From Magnetococcales bacterium (GTDB taxonomy: Bacteria > Pseudomonadota > Magnetococcia > Magnetococcales > UBA8363), in NCBI GenBank assembly GCA_015228815.1, contig JADGCV010000003.1:52545-116544 (forward strand): a DNA stretch of 64,000 nucleotides, written 5' to 3'. The notes below the pieces were generated by a model, which worked only from the letters and a program-made list of their open reading frames with translations, made no database searches and had not been told where the DNA came from. The first letter of the stretch is position 1; each line of letters opens with the position of its first letter. Made by a program: the position numbers and the translations under genes. Below are positions 55,448-64,000 of the stretch, piece by piece.

Positions 55448-56263
55448 TTACTCCAAATCCTGGGTCAGGAACCGGCCCAGGGTGATTCGCGCCAGGGCCA
55501 GGGCTTCCGGACGAGGCGTTCCCGATGCAAGGCGTTCGTCATAGAGGAGACGCACCAGCATGCGATCGTAGCGGGTCAGTTCGTTGAATCGGCTTTTGTC
55601 ATTGAACACCGATTGATCGATGTGATCGCTGTCATTGGGCAGCCCCATGATCTGCGTCAGTTCCTCCACCACGCAGGCACGGATGACTTCTCGCGACAGA
55701 TTGGCGGGGATGACGACGATGGCGGCGCGAATCTCGTCTTTTTTCTTGAAAAATTTGGCAAAGCAGGTCGCAGTGGCCATCATCCGCGCTACCTGGGAAG
55801 AATCGTTGTCGAAATAGTGGCGGATCGACGGTTCTATTTTTTCCCGCGGGACGAAATAAACGATGACATTGAGGTCGCGAGTGTTGAACCCTGGGGCGAC
55901 CATCCCCGCACGGCGCATTCCGGCGGAATAGACAAGGTCGATGGGATGCCGGGTCAGCCGGTGGAGTTCGCCCACATGTTGCCGGATCTCGGCATCGAGA
56001 AAATCAGGGGCGTCCCCCTGAATTCCGATGCGCAGCGGGTTTTTCCATTTGCGGACCCGGGGAAACCGTTCCCCGGTATATTCATTGCCGAAGGCGACAC
56101 GGTCAAAGTGGACCAGCAGGTCCTCCAGCTCCGGAGTCGTCGTCATTCCCAGGAGGAAAGGGACACACGCCATCCAGACCCAAAAGGAGTTTGCACCTTG
56201 CGGCGAATGATGTTTTCCCTTCCCGGCAAACCGGACAAACCTTGATCGATGGATGCCGTTCAT
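55448..56263 (-). CDS. DUF2927-family secreted protein
   Basis: The 271-residue protein has a hydrophobic segment (SFWVWMACVPFLLGM, about residues 26-40) that would serve as signal or anchor, although the first Met may be too early. The mature part matches DUF2927: ELEDLLVHFDRVAFGNEY, LRIGIQGDAP, then RDLNVIVYFV and the conserved RACVVEELTQIMGLPNDSDH, with the paired Glu and a His in a protease-like arrangement. The reaction is unknown. It is transcribed toward the island and divergent from cheR. Confidence 0.8.
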   Translation of the reverse strand: MNGIHRSRFVRFAGKGKHHSPQGANSFWVWMACVPFLLGMTTTPELEDLLVHFDRVAFGNEYTGERFPRVRKWKNPLRIGIQGDAPDFLDAEIRQHVGELHRLTRHPIDLVYSAGMRRAGMVAPGFNTRDLNVIVYFVPREKIEPSIRHYFDNDSSQVARMMATATCFAKFFKKKDEIRAAIVVIPANLSREVIRACVVEELTQIMGLPNDSDHIDQSVFNDKSRFNELTRYDRMLVRLLYDERLASGTPRPEALALARITLGRFLTQDLE

Positions 56264-56365
56264 TATGGGCTACCATATCGGGCAAAAAGAAAGTAGGATG
56301 GATCGGGCCAAACAAATCCTGATTGCCACTTCCTCATCCAGGATCGAGGAGAGACGAAAGAGACG

Positions 56366-57271
56366 ATGGCGCAAGACGAAAACCCCTTCATCGAACCGCG
56401 ATACGGCCTGTCGGACAAGGATTTCAACCGACTGGCCCAATTCATCCAGGGCGAGTGCGGCATCCAGATGCCGCCCTCGAAAAAATCCCTGGTAACCGCC
56501 CGACTGCAAAAACGATTGCGTCTCCTGAAGATGGATTCGTTTTCCGAGTATGTCGATTGGGTTCTGGACCCTCGTGCCGCGGGACAGGAACTGATCAATT
56601 TTATCGACATCATCACGACCAACAAGACCGATTTTTTTCGCGAACCGGGTCATTTCGACTATATGACCAAGGAGGCCCTGCCCGATCTGTTGAAACGACA
56701 CCAGGCCGGGATTCGCCGTCCGGTCCAGATCTGGAGCGCTCCCTGTTCCACGGGTGAAGAACCCTATACCATGGCCATCGTACTCCTCGAATTTGCCGAA
56801 AGCCAAAGAATCCCGCAATACAAAGGACAGATTCTCGGGACCGACCTTTCCACCCGGGCCCTCAAGCATGGCCAGAACGCCGTCTATGACATGGATCGTG
56901 TCGCCGAATTGCCGGTGGTCCTGAAGAAAAAATACATGCTGCGCAGCCGCGATCCGAACAATCAGAAGGTCAAGATGGGGCCCGAGCTGCGTCAGATGGT
57001 CCGATTCCAGCATTTGAACTTCATGGACGGGAGTTATAACGTTTCCCAGACCATGGACATCATCTTCTGCCGCAACTGCCTGATCTATTTCGACCGTCCG
57101 ACCACCGAGGCGATCGTCAACAAACTTTGCCGGCATCTGGCCCCCGGAGGATATTTTTTCGTCGGCCATTCGGAAACCCTCAACAATCTGAAGGTCCCCC
57201 TGGTCCAGGTCGCCCCCACCATCTACCAGTTTCCCACGGGTTCTTCCGCAAAGGGCGCGGCCCGTTCCTGA
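56366..57271 (+). CDS. cheR: chemoreceptor methyltransferase CheR
   Basis: CheR methylates glutamates of chemoreceptors using SAM. The 301-residue protein has the N-terminal helical CheR domain (FNRLAQFIQGECGIQMPPSKK; ITTNKTDFFREPGHF). The SAM-binding core is VQIWSAPCSTGEEPYTMAI, followed by GTDLSTRALKHGQNAVYD, MDIIFCRNCLIYFD and LAPGGYFFVGHSETL. Length is normal. It is not adjacent to cheB, cheA or a receptor gene, unlike most CheR genes, so its array is elsewhere. The start ATG follows GGAGAGACGAAAGAGACG. Confidence 0.95.
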   Translation: MAQDENPFIEPRYGLSDKDFNRLAQFIQGECGIQMPPSKKSLVTARLQKRLRLLKMDSFSEYVDWVLDPRAAGQELINFIDIITTNKTDFFREPGHFDYMTKEALPDLLKRHQAGIRRPVQIWSAPCSTGEEPYTMAIVLLEFAESQRIPQYKGQILGTDLSTRALKHGQNAVYDMDRVAELPVVLKKKYMLRSRDPNNQKVKMGPELRQMVRFQHLNFMDGSYNVSQTMDIIFCRNCLIYFDRPTTEAIVNKLCRHLAPGGYFFVGHSETLNNLKVPLVQVAPTIYQFPTGSSAKGAARS

Positions 57272-57383
57272 GCGGGGCGTTTGCCGGCGTCCGCGAATTT
57301 TTCTCAAAGAGATCGTTCTGGACGAACAGGTCGATTTTGGAGAAAATGGACAAAGGTTTCGTTTTCCATTGAAAGGCATGCCC

Positions 57384-58082
57384 ATGAAATTCATCGATCC
57401 AAGGATTGATTTCGCTTTCAAGAAAATCTTCGGCAGCGAGGATGCCAAGGATATTCCGATCAGCTTTTTGGAAAGTCTGATGGGCCTGGAGGGTGAGCGA
57501 AGCATCGCCGAGTTGACCATCCTGGATCCTTTCCCGGCCCCGCGCCTCAAGGAACTCAAATCCTCCCTCCTCGACGTCCGTTGCAAGGACCAGCGTGGCG
57601 CTTCCTTCATCGTGGAAATGCACATCGAGAAGGTGGAGGTGGACGGTTTTCTGAAACGCATCCAGTACAACAGCGCCAAAAGTAAACATTACTCCAGTCT
57701 GGATCAGGTGATCGTCGTCACCATCACCGATTTTGTCCTGTTTCCCGACTTCGATCACTGCGTTTCCTGTCACAAATCTTATGAAACCATCACCGGGTAC
57801 GCTTATTTCGACGATGTTGTTTATTATTTCATTGAATTGCCAAAATTTGCAAAAACATTGGACCAGTGTGCCGGAATCCTGGAAAAATGGATCTATTTCA
57901 TCCGCCACGCCGAATCCCTGGATTGTGTTCCCGAACAACTGGATCTTGCGCCATTTCGCCATGCGTTTGAAAAAGCCATGATGGCCAACATGACCCGGGA
58001 TGAACTGGAGTTGTACGACAAGGCGGGCATGGCCATCACCGATGCCCGGGGGCAGGTCGAACCGACATGGAAAGAAGGGTGA
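57384..58082 (+). CDS. Rpn/PD-(D/E)XK-type transposase-nuclease, short
   Basis: The 232-residue protein is a second, different Rpn-family member. The family start is clear (KFIDPRIDFAFKKIFGSEDAKDIPISFLESLM, in two blocks). The core strand pattern SLLDVRCKDQRGASFIVEMHIEK gives the D-ExH/Q catalytic positions, and QYNSAKSKHYSSL follows. Usual relatives run about 300 residues with a charged repeat tail; this one ends soon after MTRDELELYDKAGMA, so the tail is lost or absent. An in-frame TTG five codons earlier is an alternative start. aroE begins one base after its stop. Confidence 0.86.
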   Translation: MKFIDPRIDFAFKKIFGSEDAKDIPISFLESLMGLEGERSIAELTILDPFPAPRLKELKSSLLDVRCKDQRGASFIVEMHIEKVEVDGFLKRIQYNSAKSKHYSSLDQVIVVTITDFVLFPDFDHCVSCHKSYETITGYAYFDDVVYYFIELPKFAKTLDQCAGILEKWIYFIRHAESLDCVPEQLDLAPFRHAFEKAMMANMTRDELELYDKAGMAITDARGQVEPTWKEG

Positions 58083-58083
58083 G

Positions 58084-58995
58084 TTGAACACCTCCGCCGC
58101 CACGGATGCCACGGACATTCTTTTCCAATGGCCATCGATTTGTCTCGGGAGTGGTCGCACCCGACTTCTCGGGGTGTTCGGCGATCCGATCGCCCACTCC
58201 CTTTCGCCGTTGATTCATAATCTGTCGCTGGGACTTCTTGGACTGGACTACCATTATCTTCCTTTTCACGTCCCGCCGTCACGCTTGCACGAGGCCCTGC
58301 TGGGATTTCGTTCCCTGGGGGGACGGGGATTCAATGCCACCGTCCCCCACAAGGAAGCTCTGCTGCCATGGATGGACGAACTCTCTCCCACGGCCATTCG
58401 CGTCGGCGCGGTCAATACGGTCGATCTTCAGGACCGGATCATCGGCCACAATACCGATGCCCATGGTTTTCTTGCCGCACTCCGTGAAGAGGCCCCGAAG
58501 CCGGTCACCTGTGGCAAGGTCCTGGTGCTTGGCGCGGGTGGTGCGGCGCGCAGCGTGTTGTCCGCCCTCCTGGACAGTGCGTTTGCCCCCATCTTTCTCG
58601 CCAATCGGACCGAAGAACGGGCCTGGCAACTGGCCCGATTTTTTGCCCCTTTCGACCAGGAACACCGCATCCATCCCATCCCCCTGAACATCGACCGAAT
58701 TCCCTGGAACGAACTGTCCCTGCTCGTCAATACCACTTCGCTCGGCCTCGAAGGTGAAACAACGCTTCCCGTAGCGCTTGAACGTCTCCCCTCCGACTGC
58801 CTGGTCTACGACATCGTCTATGGTCCCCGGGGCACCCCCCTGACCCGATTGGCGCAACGGCATGGGCTGCCATCGATGGATGGGCTGGGAATGCTTGTCC
58901 ATCAGGCCGCGGCGGCGTTTCGGATCTGGACCGGACACGAAATGCCCGTCGCCGCCGTCGCCGCCTTCCTGGCACGGAAGAACGCCACATCATAA
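58084..58995 (+). CDS. aroE: shikimate dehydrogenase
   Basis: AroE reduces 3-dehydroshikimate with NADPH in aromatic amino-acid synthesis. The 303-residue protein has the substrate motif GDPIAHSLSPLIHNLSL (the SLSP serines bind shikimate) and the catalytic Lys in GFNATVPHKEALLPW. The Asp in NTDAHGF and the NADP Rossmann site VLVLGAGGAARSVLSALL follow, with the C-terminal GLGMLVHQAAAAFRIWTG closing the fold. The TTG start, preceded by GAAGGGTGAG, lies one base after the Rpn stop and adds about 27 residues before the core. Co-transcription with the Rpn gene is likely accidental. Confidence 0.95.
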   Translation: MNTSAATDATDILFQWPSICLGSGRTRLLGVFGDPIAHSLSPLIHNLSLGLLGLDYHYLPFHVPPSRLHEALLGFRSLGGRGFNATVPHKEALLPWMDELSPTAIRVGAVNTVDLQDRIIGHNTDAHGFLAALREEAPKPVTCGKVLVLGAGGAARSVLSALLDSAFAPIFLANRTEERAWQLARFFAPFDQEHRIHPIPLNIDRIPWNELSLLVNTTSLGLEGETTLPVALERLPSDCLVYDIVYGPRGTPLTRLAQRHGLPSMDGLGMLVHQAAAAFRIWTGHEMPVAAVAAFLARKNATS

Positions 58996-59131
58996 GCAAA
59001 AAAAGAGTTCACCAAGGATTGATTGTTGGCGTGAAACTTGCGTTATTCATTCCCGAACAATCGATCTGTCGGATTTCTTGACGTTTCGCAACCGCGATCC
59101 ATGGGTACCTCTGGGAAACGGAAATGCGGAC

Positions 59132-60994
59132 ATGAACAAGTGCGTGGAACCAACCATGAACAATCAACGATGCCCTTCCAGGATCGTCCCGAGACGGATA
59201 TGGCCGATTCTGATGATCCATCTGGTGTCGGTACCGTGCTGGGCCGGTCCAACCATCGGAGAATCATTGGTCCTGGGGGCCGAAGCGTTGGGGCAGGAAC
59301 ATTTGGATCAGGCGATCGAACAATTTGGTCAGGCAATCGAAACCGGGAGCGATCGACGAGAACAGATGGCGGCAGCCTACGAAGGGCGTTGTGCGGCGCG
59401 GTACAAAAAGAGTCTGATCGACGCCGATACCGATTTGACCCGGGAGGCGCTCGAAGATTGCACCCGGGCGCTTGTCAGCCAATCGGATCACCAGCGCGCC
59501 TGGAGGTTGCGGGGAACGGTTCATTTGACCCTCGGCGATCCGGAACGGGCGCTGGAAGATTTGAACGTTGCCCTGGCACTGGCCCCCGAGGATCATCTGA
59601 CTCTGCAAAACCGTGGGCTTGCGCTGGCGCGACTGGGCCGGACGGAAAAGGCCGTCGCCGATTTCGACCGCGCCATCAAACTCAAGCCCGGACATTCCTG
59701 GAGCTTCTACAATCGCGGACGACTCCATCTGGCCCAGGGACTTCACGAAAAGGCCATCGACGATTTCAGTTCCTTCATCCGTTTCCGGCGCGATTATGAA
59801 CCCGCCTACCTCCATCGTGGTCGTGGTTATTTGGCAATCGGGGCCTACCAGCAGTCACTCGTGGACCTTTACGAATCCCTGCGCCTGAAACCCGAGGGCA
59901 ATGGGGAAGCCCTTTTTCTTCGTGGCATTTCCCTGTATCTCCTGGAGCGATATGACGAGGCGATCGCCGATTTCGAGGAGGTGCGCCGTCTGGATGATTC
60001 CGATGCCACCAACGCCCTGTGGATGTATCTGGCAAGGGAACGACTCGGCAAACCGGGACGGGACGCCTTTGCCGGAATCCGCGATCTCAAGGAAGATCGG
60101 CAATGGCCTGGGGTGATGGTTTCCTTCATGATGGGGCGTGGCGAGGTCGATGCCGTTCTGACCGCCGCATCTGTCCATGCCCCGCCCCACGGACAACCCG
60201 GAGAAACCGAAAACCTGGCGCTGTTTTTTCTCGGAGAACTGGAACGAATCAAACAAAAACCGGATCAGGGAAAGGTTTGGTTTTCACGGTTGCTGGAGAA
60301 AAAACCAGGCGCTCCGTGGGTCCATGCCGCCCTCTGGATCACCCGTGAAACCAGGCCGGAGACGGTGCATGTGGCAACACACCCCCCTTCCACCTCCGCC
60401 GTCACGCCTCCCTTCATCATCGACCCCGAGGGTTCCAATCATCCACCTGGAAGGGCCGTGGAAGAACGAGAGTTGCCTCCCCCTGCCGATTCGCAGGCAT
60501 TTGTGGGACAAACGCCGACAGTGCGACCCGGTGCTCCCCTGACATCGGGAACGCCAATGCGTTCGCGCATGACGGCCCAAGTCCCTGGCAACAGTGATGA
60601 CAATGGTTCCGAATGGATGTCACGGGAACCCATGCCGCCGGTTCGAGGTTCCCTGGAATCCATGGGACAGAGTTCGTCTGGAATCGTTGCCCCCAGCCAG
60701 CCCACCCTGCCAGTCCGTCCCGAAACCCAGGGGAAACCAAGGCGTTCTCCTCATGTTCCCGGGACCTATGCCTTCAAACTTGCCGCCTACGAAAACAGCG
60801 AACTCGCCGACCAGGCGCTCGCCGAACTCAGCCGTATGGGCCTTCCCGTCTATCTTCAGGATTTCATGGTCCAGAACCATACTTATCTGAGAATCTGGGT
60901 CGGCCCTTTCAAAACGGAGACCCAGGCCAAGGTGGCCTGGAAAAAGGTCAGCGCCATTCCGGGAAAAACGCCAAGCGCGGTTCGCAAACGTTGA
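59132..60994 (+). CDS. secreted TPR-repeat protein with C-terminal SPOR domain
   Basis: The 620-residue protein has an N-terminal signal peptide (IWPILMIHLVSVPCWA, cleaved near residue 35). A TPR superhelix follows (residues about 40-330; for example GAEALGQEHLDQAIEQFGQA and LGRTEKAVADFDRAIKLKPG). A long Pro/Ser-rich disordered linker comes next (about 410-535). A SPOR domain ends the chain (YAFKLAAYENSELADQALAELSRMG and YLRIWVGPFKTETQAKVAW), which would bind denuded peptidoglycan at division sites. A Met eight codons later is a possible start. It is not coupled to its neighbours. It parallels the TolC fusion in ending with SPOR. Confidence 0.86.
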   Translation: MNKCVEPTMNNQRCPSRIVPRRIWPILMIHLVSVPCWAGPTIGESLVLGAEALGQEHLDQAIEQFGQAIETGSDRREQMAAAYEGRCAARYKKSLIDADTDLTREALEDCTRALVSQSDHQRAWRLRGTVHLTLGDPERALEDLNVALALAPEDHLTLQNRGLALARLGRTEKAVADFDRAIKLKPGHSWSFYNRGRLHLAQGLHEKAIDDFSSFIRFRRDYEPAYLHRGRGYLAIGAYQQSLVDLYESLRLKPEGNGEALFLRGISLYLLERYDEAIADFEEVRRLDDSDATNALWMYLARERLGKPGRDAFAGIRDLKEDRQWPGVMVSFMMGRGEVDAVLTAASVHAPPHGQPGETENLALFFLGELERIKQKPDQGKVWFSRLLEKKPGAPWVHAALWITRETRPETVHVATHPPSTSAVTPPFIIDPEGSNHPPGRAVEERELPPPADSQAFVGQTPTVRPGAPLTSGTPMRSRMTAQVPGNSDDNGSEWMSREPMPPVRGSLESMGQSSSGIVAPSQPTLPVRPETQGKPRRSPHVPGTYAFKLAAYENSELADQALAELSRMGLPVYLQDFMVQNHTYLRIWVGPFKTETQAKVAWKKVSAIPGKTPSAVRKR

Positions 60995-61126
60995 GTCGCC
61001 CCGGAAAAGGGGGATCGGATCATGGCCTCGGGGGAGGGGCTTGAAACGTCGATCCACCCCAAGGTGTCTTTTTGACTTGTTCGAAGGACATCATGTTCCA
61101 CCCACGTTCATCCCAGGAAGACGCCC

Positions 61127-61954
61127 ATGTCCGAACATCCCTTGAAAGAAACCAACCTTGCCATCATCGGCGGCGGCAACATGGCCACAGCCCTGATCCA
61201 GGGATTGATCCGGTCGGGAATGCCGGCGGATGCCATCCGCGTCTCCGAACCCGATCCCGAACGGCGGCGAATCCTCGCATCACTTGGGGTCACCTCCTCG
61301 AACGACAATGCCACTCTGGTGCGGGAATCGTCCCTGGTGGTCATCGCGGTCAAACCAAAGGTCGTGCCATCGGTACTCAGGGAAATCGCCCCCTGCCTGG
61401 AAAAAGAGGCCCTCGTCGTTTCGATTGCCGCCGGGATCACCTGTGCCACACTGAGTGCGTCTCTTCCTCCTGGTCAACCCGTTCTTCGTGCGATGCCCAA
61501 CACCCCGGCCCTGATCGGAGAAGGGGTTACCGTCGTCTGTCCCACAAGTCATGTCGGTTCACTTCGGATCCAACAGGCCGAAACCCTCCTGCAAACGGTG
61601 GGAGTGGTCCGGATGGTGCATGATGAATCCCTGATCGATGGTGTTACCGCCCTTTCCGGTTCCGGACCCGCCTATGTCTATCTGATCCTCGAAGCATTGT
61701 CGGATGGTGGCGTTGCCTGCGGGCTTCCCAGGGATCTGGCCGACCTTCTGGCGGTACAGACCCTTAAGGGGTCGGCAGCGCTGGTTCAGGAGACCGGCCT
61801 TCATCCCGGCGTCCTGAAAAACCAGGTCACTTCCCCCGGCGGCACGACGATTGCCGCCTTGCGGATTCTGGAAGAAGCGGGCCTTCGGGGCATTCTGATG
61901 CGGGCCGTCGCCGCCGCATGGCAACGATCCCGGGAACTCGGAATCCCATCCTGA
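61127..61954 (+). CDS. proC: pyrroline-5-carboxylate reductase
   Basis: ProC reduces pyrroline-5-carboxylate to proline with NAD(P)H. The 275-residue protein has the dinucleotide motif AIIGGGNMATALIQGL, the block RAMPNTPALIGEGVT and the signature ALSGSGPAYVYLILEALSDGGV. The C-terminal dimerisation sequence is VLKNQVTSPGGTTIAALRIL with the final Glu-rich helix. Length is typical. It precedes yggT and yggU, a cluster seen in many proteobacteria and cyanobacteria, where yggS is often the fourth member; yggS is absent here. Confidence 0.96.
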   Translation: MSEHPLKETNLAIIGGGNMATALIQGLIRSGMPADAIRVSEPDPERRRILASLGVTSSNDNATLVRESSLVVIAVKPKVVPSVLREIAPCLEKEALVVSIAAGITCATLSASLPPGQPVLRAMPNTPALIGEGVTVVCPTSHVGSLRIQQAETLLQTVGVVRMVHDESLIDGVTALSGSGPAYVYLILEALSDGGVACGLPRDLADLLAVQTLKGSAALVQETGLHPGVLKNQVTSPGGTTIAALRILEEAGLRGILMRAVAAAWQRSRELGIPS

Positions 61955-62007
61955 AGAAAACATGCCACCCAGCCATCGAGAATCAACCCCGCGAACCCTT
62001 CGAATCG

Positions 62008-62037
62008 TTGCTTTGGACCGTGTCGGTGGAGTACAAA
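62008..62037 (+). promoter_or_regulatory. possible promoter of yggT-yggU
   Basis: TTGCTT and TACAAA are 18 bases apart in the 186-base proC to yggT gap. The leader would be about 100 bases. Confidence 0.4.
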
Positions 62038-62140
62038 ATACCGTTCGGATCATCCAGAGGACATCGAGGCCCGTCGCCTTGAAGTCTCTCCATGTGCGCA
62101 TGTGGATGTATCGGAAACAAAAACAAGGAGAATACATTTC

Positions 62141-62806
62141 ATGGGGCTATCCGGTTCACTGGCCATTCTGCTCGACTTCATCCTTGGCATCTACACCTGG
62201 TTGATCCTGATCCGGGTGTTGATTTCCTGGGTCAGCCCCGATCCGTACAATCCCATCGTGCAGTTTCTGATCCAGGCCACCGAACCGGTCCTCGGTCCGT
62301 TTCGCCGATTGATTCCACCGATCGCCGGACTTGACCTTTCACCGATCGCCGCCCTTCTGACGGTTCAACTTGCGCAACGCCTGATCGTGGGATTGCTACG
62401 TGGAGGTTTGGCGGGAGGTGCCTTGATGGGGTTCATGGGAGAACTTCTCGCCTTCACCCATCTGCTGTTGACCCTGTACATGCTGTTGCTGTGCGTGCGA
62501 GGGGGATTTCATTTTCATGCCTGGTACACCTTCAAGAAACGCCGCCCCATGGGATTGAACCTGCACCATCCCCTGATCCGGTTTGTTTTTCAGGTGACCG
62601 AACCGGCGATCAAACCCTTGCGCCGATGGGCGCCCACGGTTTCCGGCCTGGACATCACGCCATTCATTGCGGTGATGATCGTTCTGGCGGTCCTGTCGTT
62701 CCTGCAACACCTGGTCCTTGTCATCTCCACCGGCAGCATGAGTTTTGGAGGATTGCCCTCATCCCAACCCATGCATACCCAGATTCCTCTCGATACTCGG
62801 ATGTGA
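62141..62806 (+). CDS. yggT: YggT-family membrane protein (two YggT domains)
   Basis: The 221-residue protein has four hydrophobic helices in two similar halves, each with a YggT signature. First comes ILIRVLISWVSPDPYNPIVQFL with TEPVLGPFRRLIPP; then NLHHPLIRFVFQVTEPAIKPLRRWAPT. The second copy keeps the Pro and Arg of the motif. YggT proteins are inner-membrane proteins linked to osmotic shock tolerance and, in chloroplast homologues, to cytochrome assembly. AAGGAG precedes the ATG by about ten bases. It lies between proC and yggU, as in relatives. Confidence 0.92.
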   Translation: MGLSGSLAILLDFILGIYTWLILIRVLISWVSPDPYNPIVQFLIQATEPVLGPFRRLIPPIAGLDLSPIAALLTVQLAQRLIVGLLRGGLAGGALMGFMGELLAFTHLLLTLYMLLLCVRGGFHFHAWYTFKKRRPMGLNLHHPLIRFVFQVTEPAIKPLRRWAPTVSGLDITPFIAVMIVLAVLSFLQHLVLVISTGSMSFGGLPSSQPMHTQIPLDTRM

Positions 62807-62815
62807 CGATTGGCC

Positions 62816-63121
62816 ATGGAAGTGGGAAAGTGGCGTGGCGCCGACGATTATCTCAGGGTGTGCGTTCAACCGCGAGCCTCGCGGGAAGGGGTTACCGGAT
62901 TGCGTGGCGCCGAGGTTCGAATCGCCCTGAACGCGCCACCGGTCGATGGCGCCGCCAATCAGGCGCTGATCCGTTTTCTTTCCCGCGAATTGAAAATCTC
63001 CAAGGGACAAATCACCCTGGTCTCCGGGGAAAAATCCCGCAGCAAGCGGCTCTGTCTTAAAAATGTTCCCAAGGAAAAAATGATGGCGTTCTGCGTCAAG
63101 TGGGGACTTGATCCTGACTGA
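62816..63121 (+). CDS. yggU: DUF167 (YggU-family) protein
   Basis: The 101-residue protein has the DUF167 core: VCVQPRASREGVTG, EVRIALNAPPVDGAANQALIRFLS, and GQITLVSGEKSRSKRL. This is a small alpha/beta fold of unknown function, widespread next to yggT. An in-frame TTG two codons earlier is an alternative start. It follows yggT by nine bases and converges on trxA. Confidence 0.93.
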   Translation: MEVGKWRGADDYLRVCVQPRASREGVTGLRGAEVRIALNAPPVDGAANQALIRFLSRELKISKGQITLVSGEKSRSKRLCLKNVPKEKMMAFCVKWGLDPD

Positions 63122-63136
63122 TAAAGAGAGGGGCGT

Positions 63137-63164
63137 CCGCGGATCGGTCGAGGCCTGTCCGCGG
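63137..63164. terminator. possible bidirectional terminator between yggU and trxA
   Basis: CCGCGGA and TCCGCGG form a seven-base-pair G/C-rich stem with a 14-base loop in the convergent gap. The run CTTTTCTC follows on the plus strand. The T-run is short, so confidence is moderate. Confidence 0.4.
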
Positions 63165-63177
63165 GCACCCACTTTTC

Positions 63178-63504
63178 TCAAAGAACCCCTTCAACCCATT
63201 CGAACAATTTTGATTTGGGCATGGCCCCGATCTTGGTGGCTTCGATCTGTCCTTTTTTGAAGACGATCAGCGTCGGGATGCCACGAACACCGTATTGGGC
63301 CGGGGTATTGGGATTTTGATCGATGTTCAGCTTGCAGACCTTGAGTCGCCCCTTGAACTTGTCGGCCATTTCCTCAAGAAAGGGTCCAATTTGTTTGCAG
63401 GGTCCGCACCATTCCGCCCAGAAGTCCACCAATGCGGGCAGTTCTGATTGGAGGACATCCTGTTTGAACGTGTTATCGGTAGTTTGAATGATTTTATCGC
63501 TCAT
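63178..63504 (-). CDS. trxA: thioredoxin
   Basis: Thioredoxin is a cytoplasmic dithiol reductant. The 108-residue protein has the active site WAEWCGPCKQIGP, the family strands LPALVDFWAEW and KVCKLNIDQNPNTPAQYGVRGIPTLIVF (cis-Pro in GIPT), and normal length. The start at 63504 was chosen by homology to the standard N-terminus (SDKIIQTTDNTF); a longer frame has no support. GGAG lies about 12 bases upstream. It converges on yggU and is divergent from the tRNA gene. Confidence 0.97.
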   Translation of the reverse strand: MSDKIIQTTDNTFKQDVLQSELPALVDFWAEWCGPCKQIGPFLEEMADKFKGRLKVCKLNIDQNPNTPAQYGVRGIPTLIVFKKGQIEATKIGAMPKSKLFEWVEGVL

Positions 63505-63602
63505 TTTCTTCAGTTGCTCCTTCAGGGATCGCGGGAAAACGTCCAATCCGCGCCACGGTAATCGTCCCTCTCCCATATTGTCAAGACAGGCCGTTGTTCC
63601 CT

Positions 63603-63632
63603 TTGACAGGAGCCTCCTTTCTTCACTATGAT
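63603..63632 (+). promoter_or_regulatory. strong promoter of tRNA-Arg
   Basis: A perfect TTGACA and TATGAT are 18 bases apart, placing the start near 63639, about 18 bases before the mature tRNA 5' end. Confidence 0.7.
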
Positions 63633-63656
63633 GCAGCCATCTTGGTCACACGTAAT

Positions 63657-63733
<77 letters not shown>

Positions 63734-63898
63734 ATCGAAGCGTTGGAACGCTTTCCGGGGTGCCCCTTTCTGTTCCAGCAGGCAAATGGTGATGGGCATC
63801 ACCTCTTTTTGAACAATTCTTCCAGCATGCGGTCCGCTTCTTTCCGCACCTTCTGTACCGGGCGTTGTTCTCGTTTTCCATGTGGGCGTGTATCGGAT

Positions 63899-64000
63899 AT
63901 GGTCGATTACGATTCCCTCTATCACCGTTTTTTTTCCCACCCGGAGATGGTGGCGGATCTGCTTGAGAATTTTTTGGATCCGTCGCTCCTGTCCGGGCTG
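63899..64000 (+). CDS. 5' part of a third Rpn/YhgA-like transposase-nuclease gene
   Basis: Only the first 34 codons are inside the window; the reading frame is open at the right edge. The start MVDYDSLYHRFFSHPEMVAD continues into LLENFLDP, matching the N-terminus of YhgA-like Rpn-family putative transposases (YDxLYHRFFSHPxMVxDLL). The CGGA just upstream is a weak ribosome site. It follows a tRNA gene, a common insertion target. It is of a different subfamily from the two Rpn genes near 40 and 57 kb. Confidence 0.75.
   Translation, partial: MVDYDSLYHRFFSHPEMVADLLENFLDPSLLSGL

Noticed and set aside
63780..63880. Minus-strand fragment ending VRKEADRMLEELFKKR after the tRNA
   Set aside because: It looks coding-like but has a stop a few codons upstream and only about 16 residues from a possible start; could be a relic, not supportable as a gene.

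Overview
The window is chromosomal DNA of a Gram-negative, GC-rich bacterium. Proteobacterial ancestry is supported by a 6S RNA gene lying exactly between zapA and the 5-formyltetrahydrofolate cyclo-ligase gene, an ETF:ubiquinone oxidoreductase, RlmM, Kup, SCO1/PCuAC copper chaperones, TolC and pseudopilin proteins, and a proC-yggT-yggU cluster. The mix of alphaproteobacterial-like traits, RNase Y and many hybrid kinases fits a deep alphaproteobacterial or Magnetococcia-type organism. That placement is an inference; no rRNA or magnetosome gene is present to settle it.

Layout. 0-9.1 kb: recQ, an MBL hydrolase/flavoprotein/cNMP-domain operon, a REC-PAS-kinase-REC protein, a degenerate tyrosine recombinase and a lone pseudopilin. 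9.1-18.4 kb: housekeeping genes (gltBD, a ZapB-like coiled coil, zapA, 6S RNA, fau, rny). 18.4-24 kb: a higBA toxin-antitoxin module, two divergent glycosyltransferase-type genes and kup. 24-27.9 kb: a copper/cytochrome-oxidase assembly operon (PCuAC, SCO1, a secreted protein), an NRDE protein, a CheY-like receiver and a TetR regulator. 27.9-38.1 kb: a four-gene envelope export cluster without an ABC ATPase (TolC-NTF2-SPOR fusion, a periplasmic adaptor, a GAF-like adaptor and an M50 protease-adaptor), divergent from a large hybrid kinase with a solute-binding sensor. 38.2-52.3 kb: trpS, an RluB-type synthase, an Rpn nuclease, a MagIII-like glycosylase, a gmd-HPt-diguanylate cyclase operon, an acyl-CoA ligase, trpF, a surface-modification group (SGNH hydrolase, methyltransferase), rlmM and ETF-QO.

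52.3-55.4 kb is an accessory island that is visibly richer in A+T at its left end. A frameshifted stub of a transposase lies at its left edge. A strong consensus promoter and a leader with two perfect hairpins then precede four genes: a DUF922-type metalloprotease, a DUF2589 protein and two unrecognised proteins. This is the best candidate in the window for an undescribed system. 55.4-64 kb returns to core genes (DUF2927, cheR, an Rpn nuclease, aroE, a TPR-SPOR protein, proC, yggT, yggU, trxA, tRNA-Arg) and ends inside a third Rpn-family gene.

The only stretch above about 300 bases without a coding gene is 52309-52709. It holds the transposase stub, the island promoter and the two hairpins.
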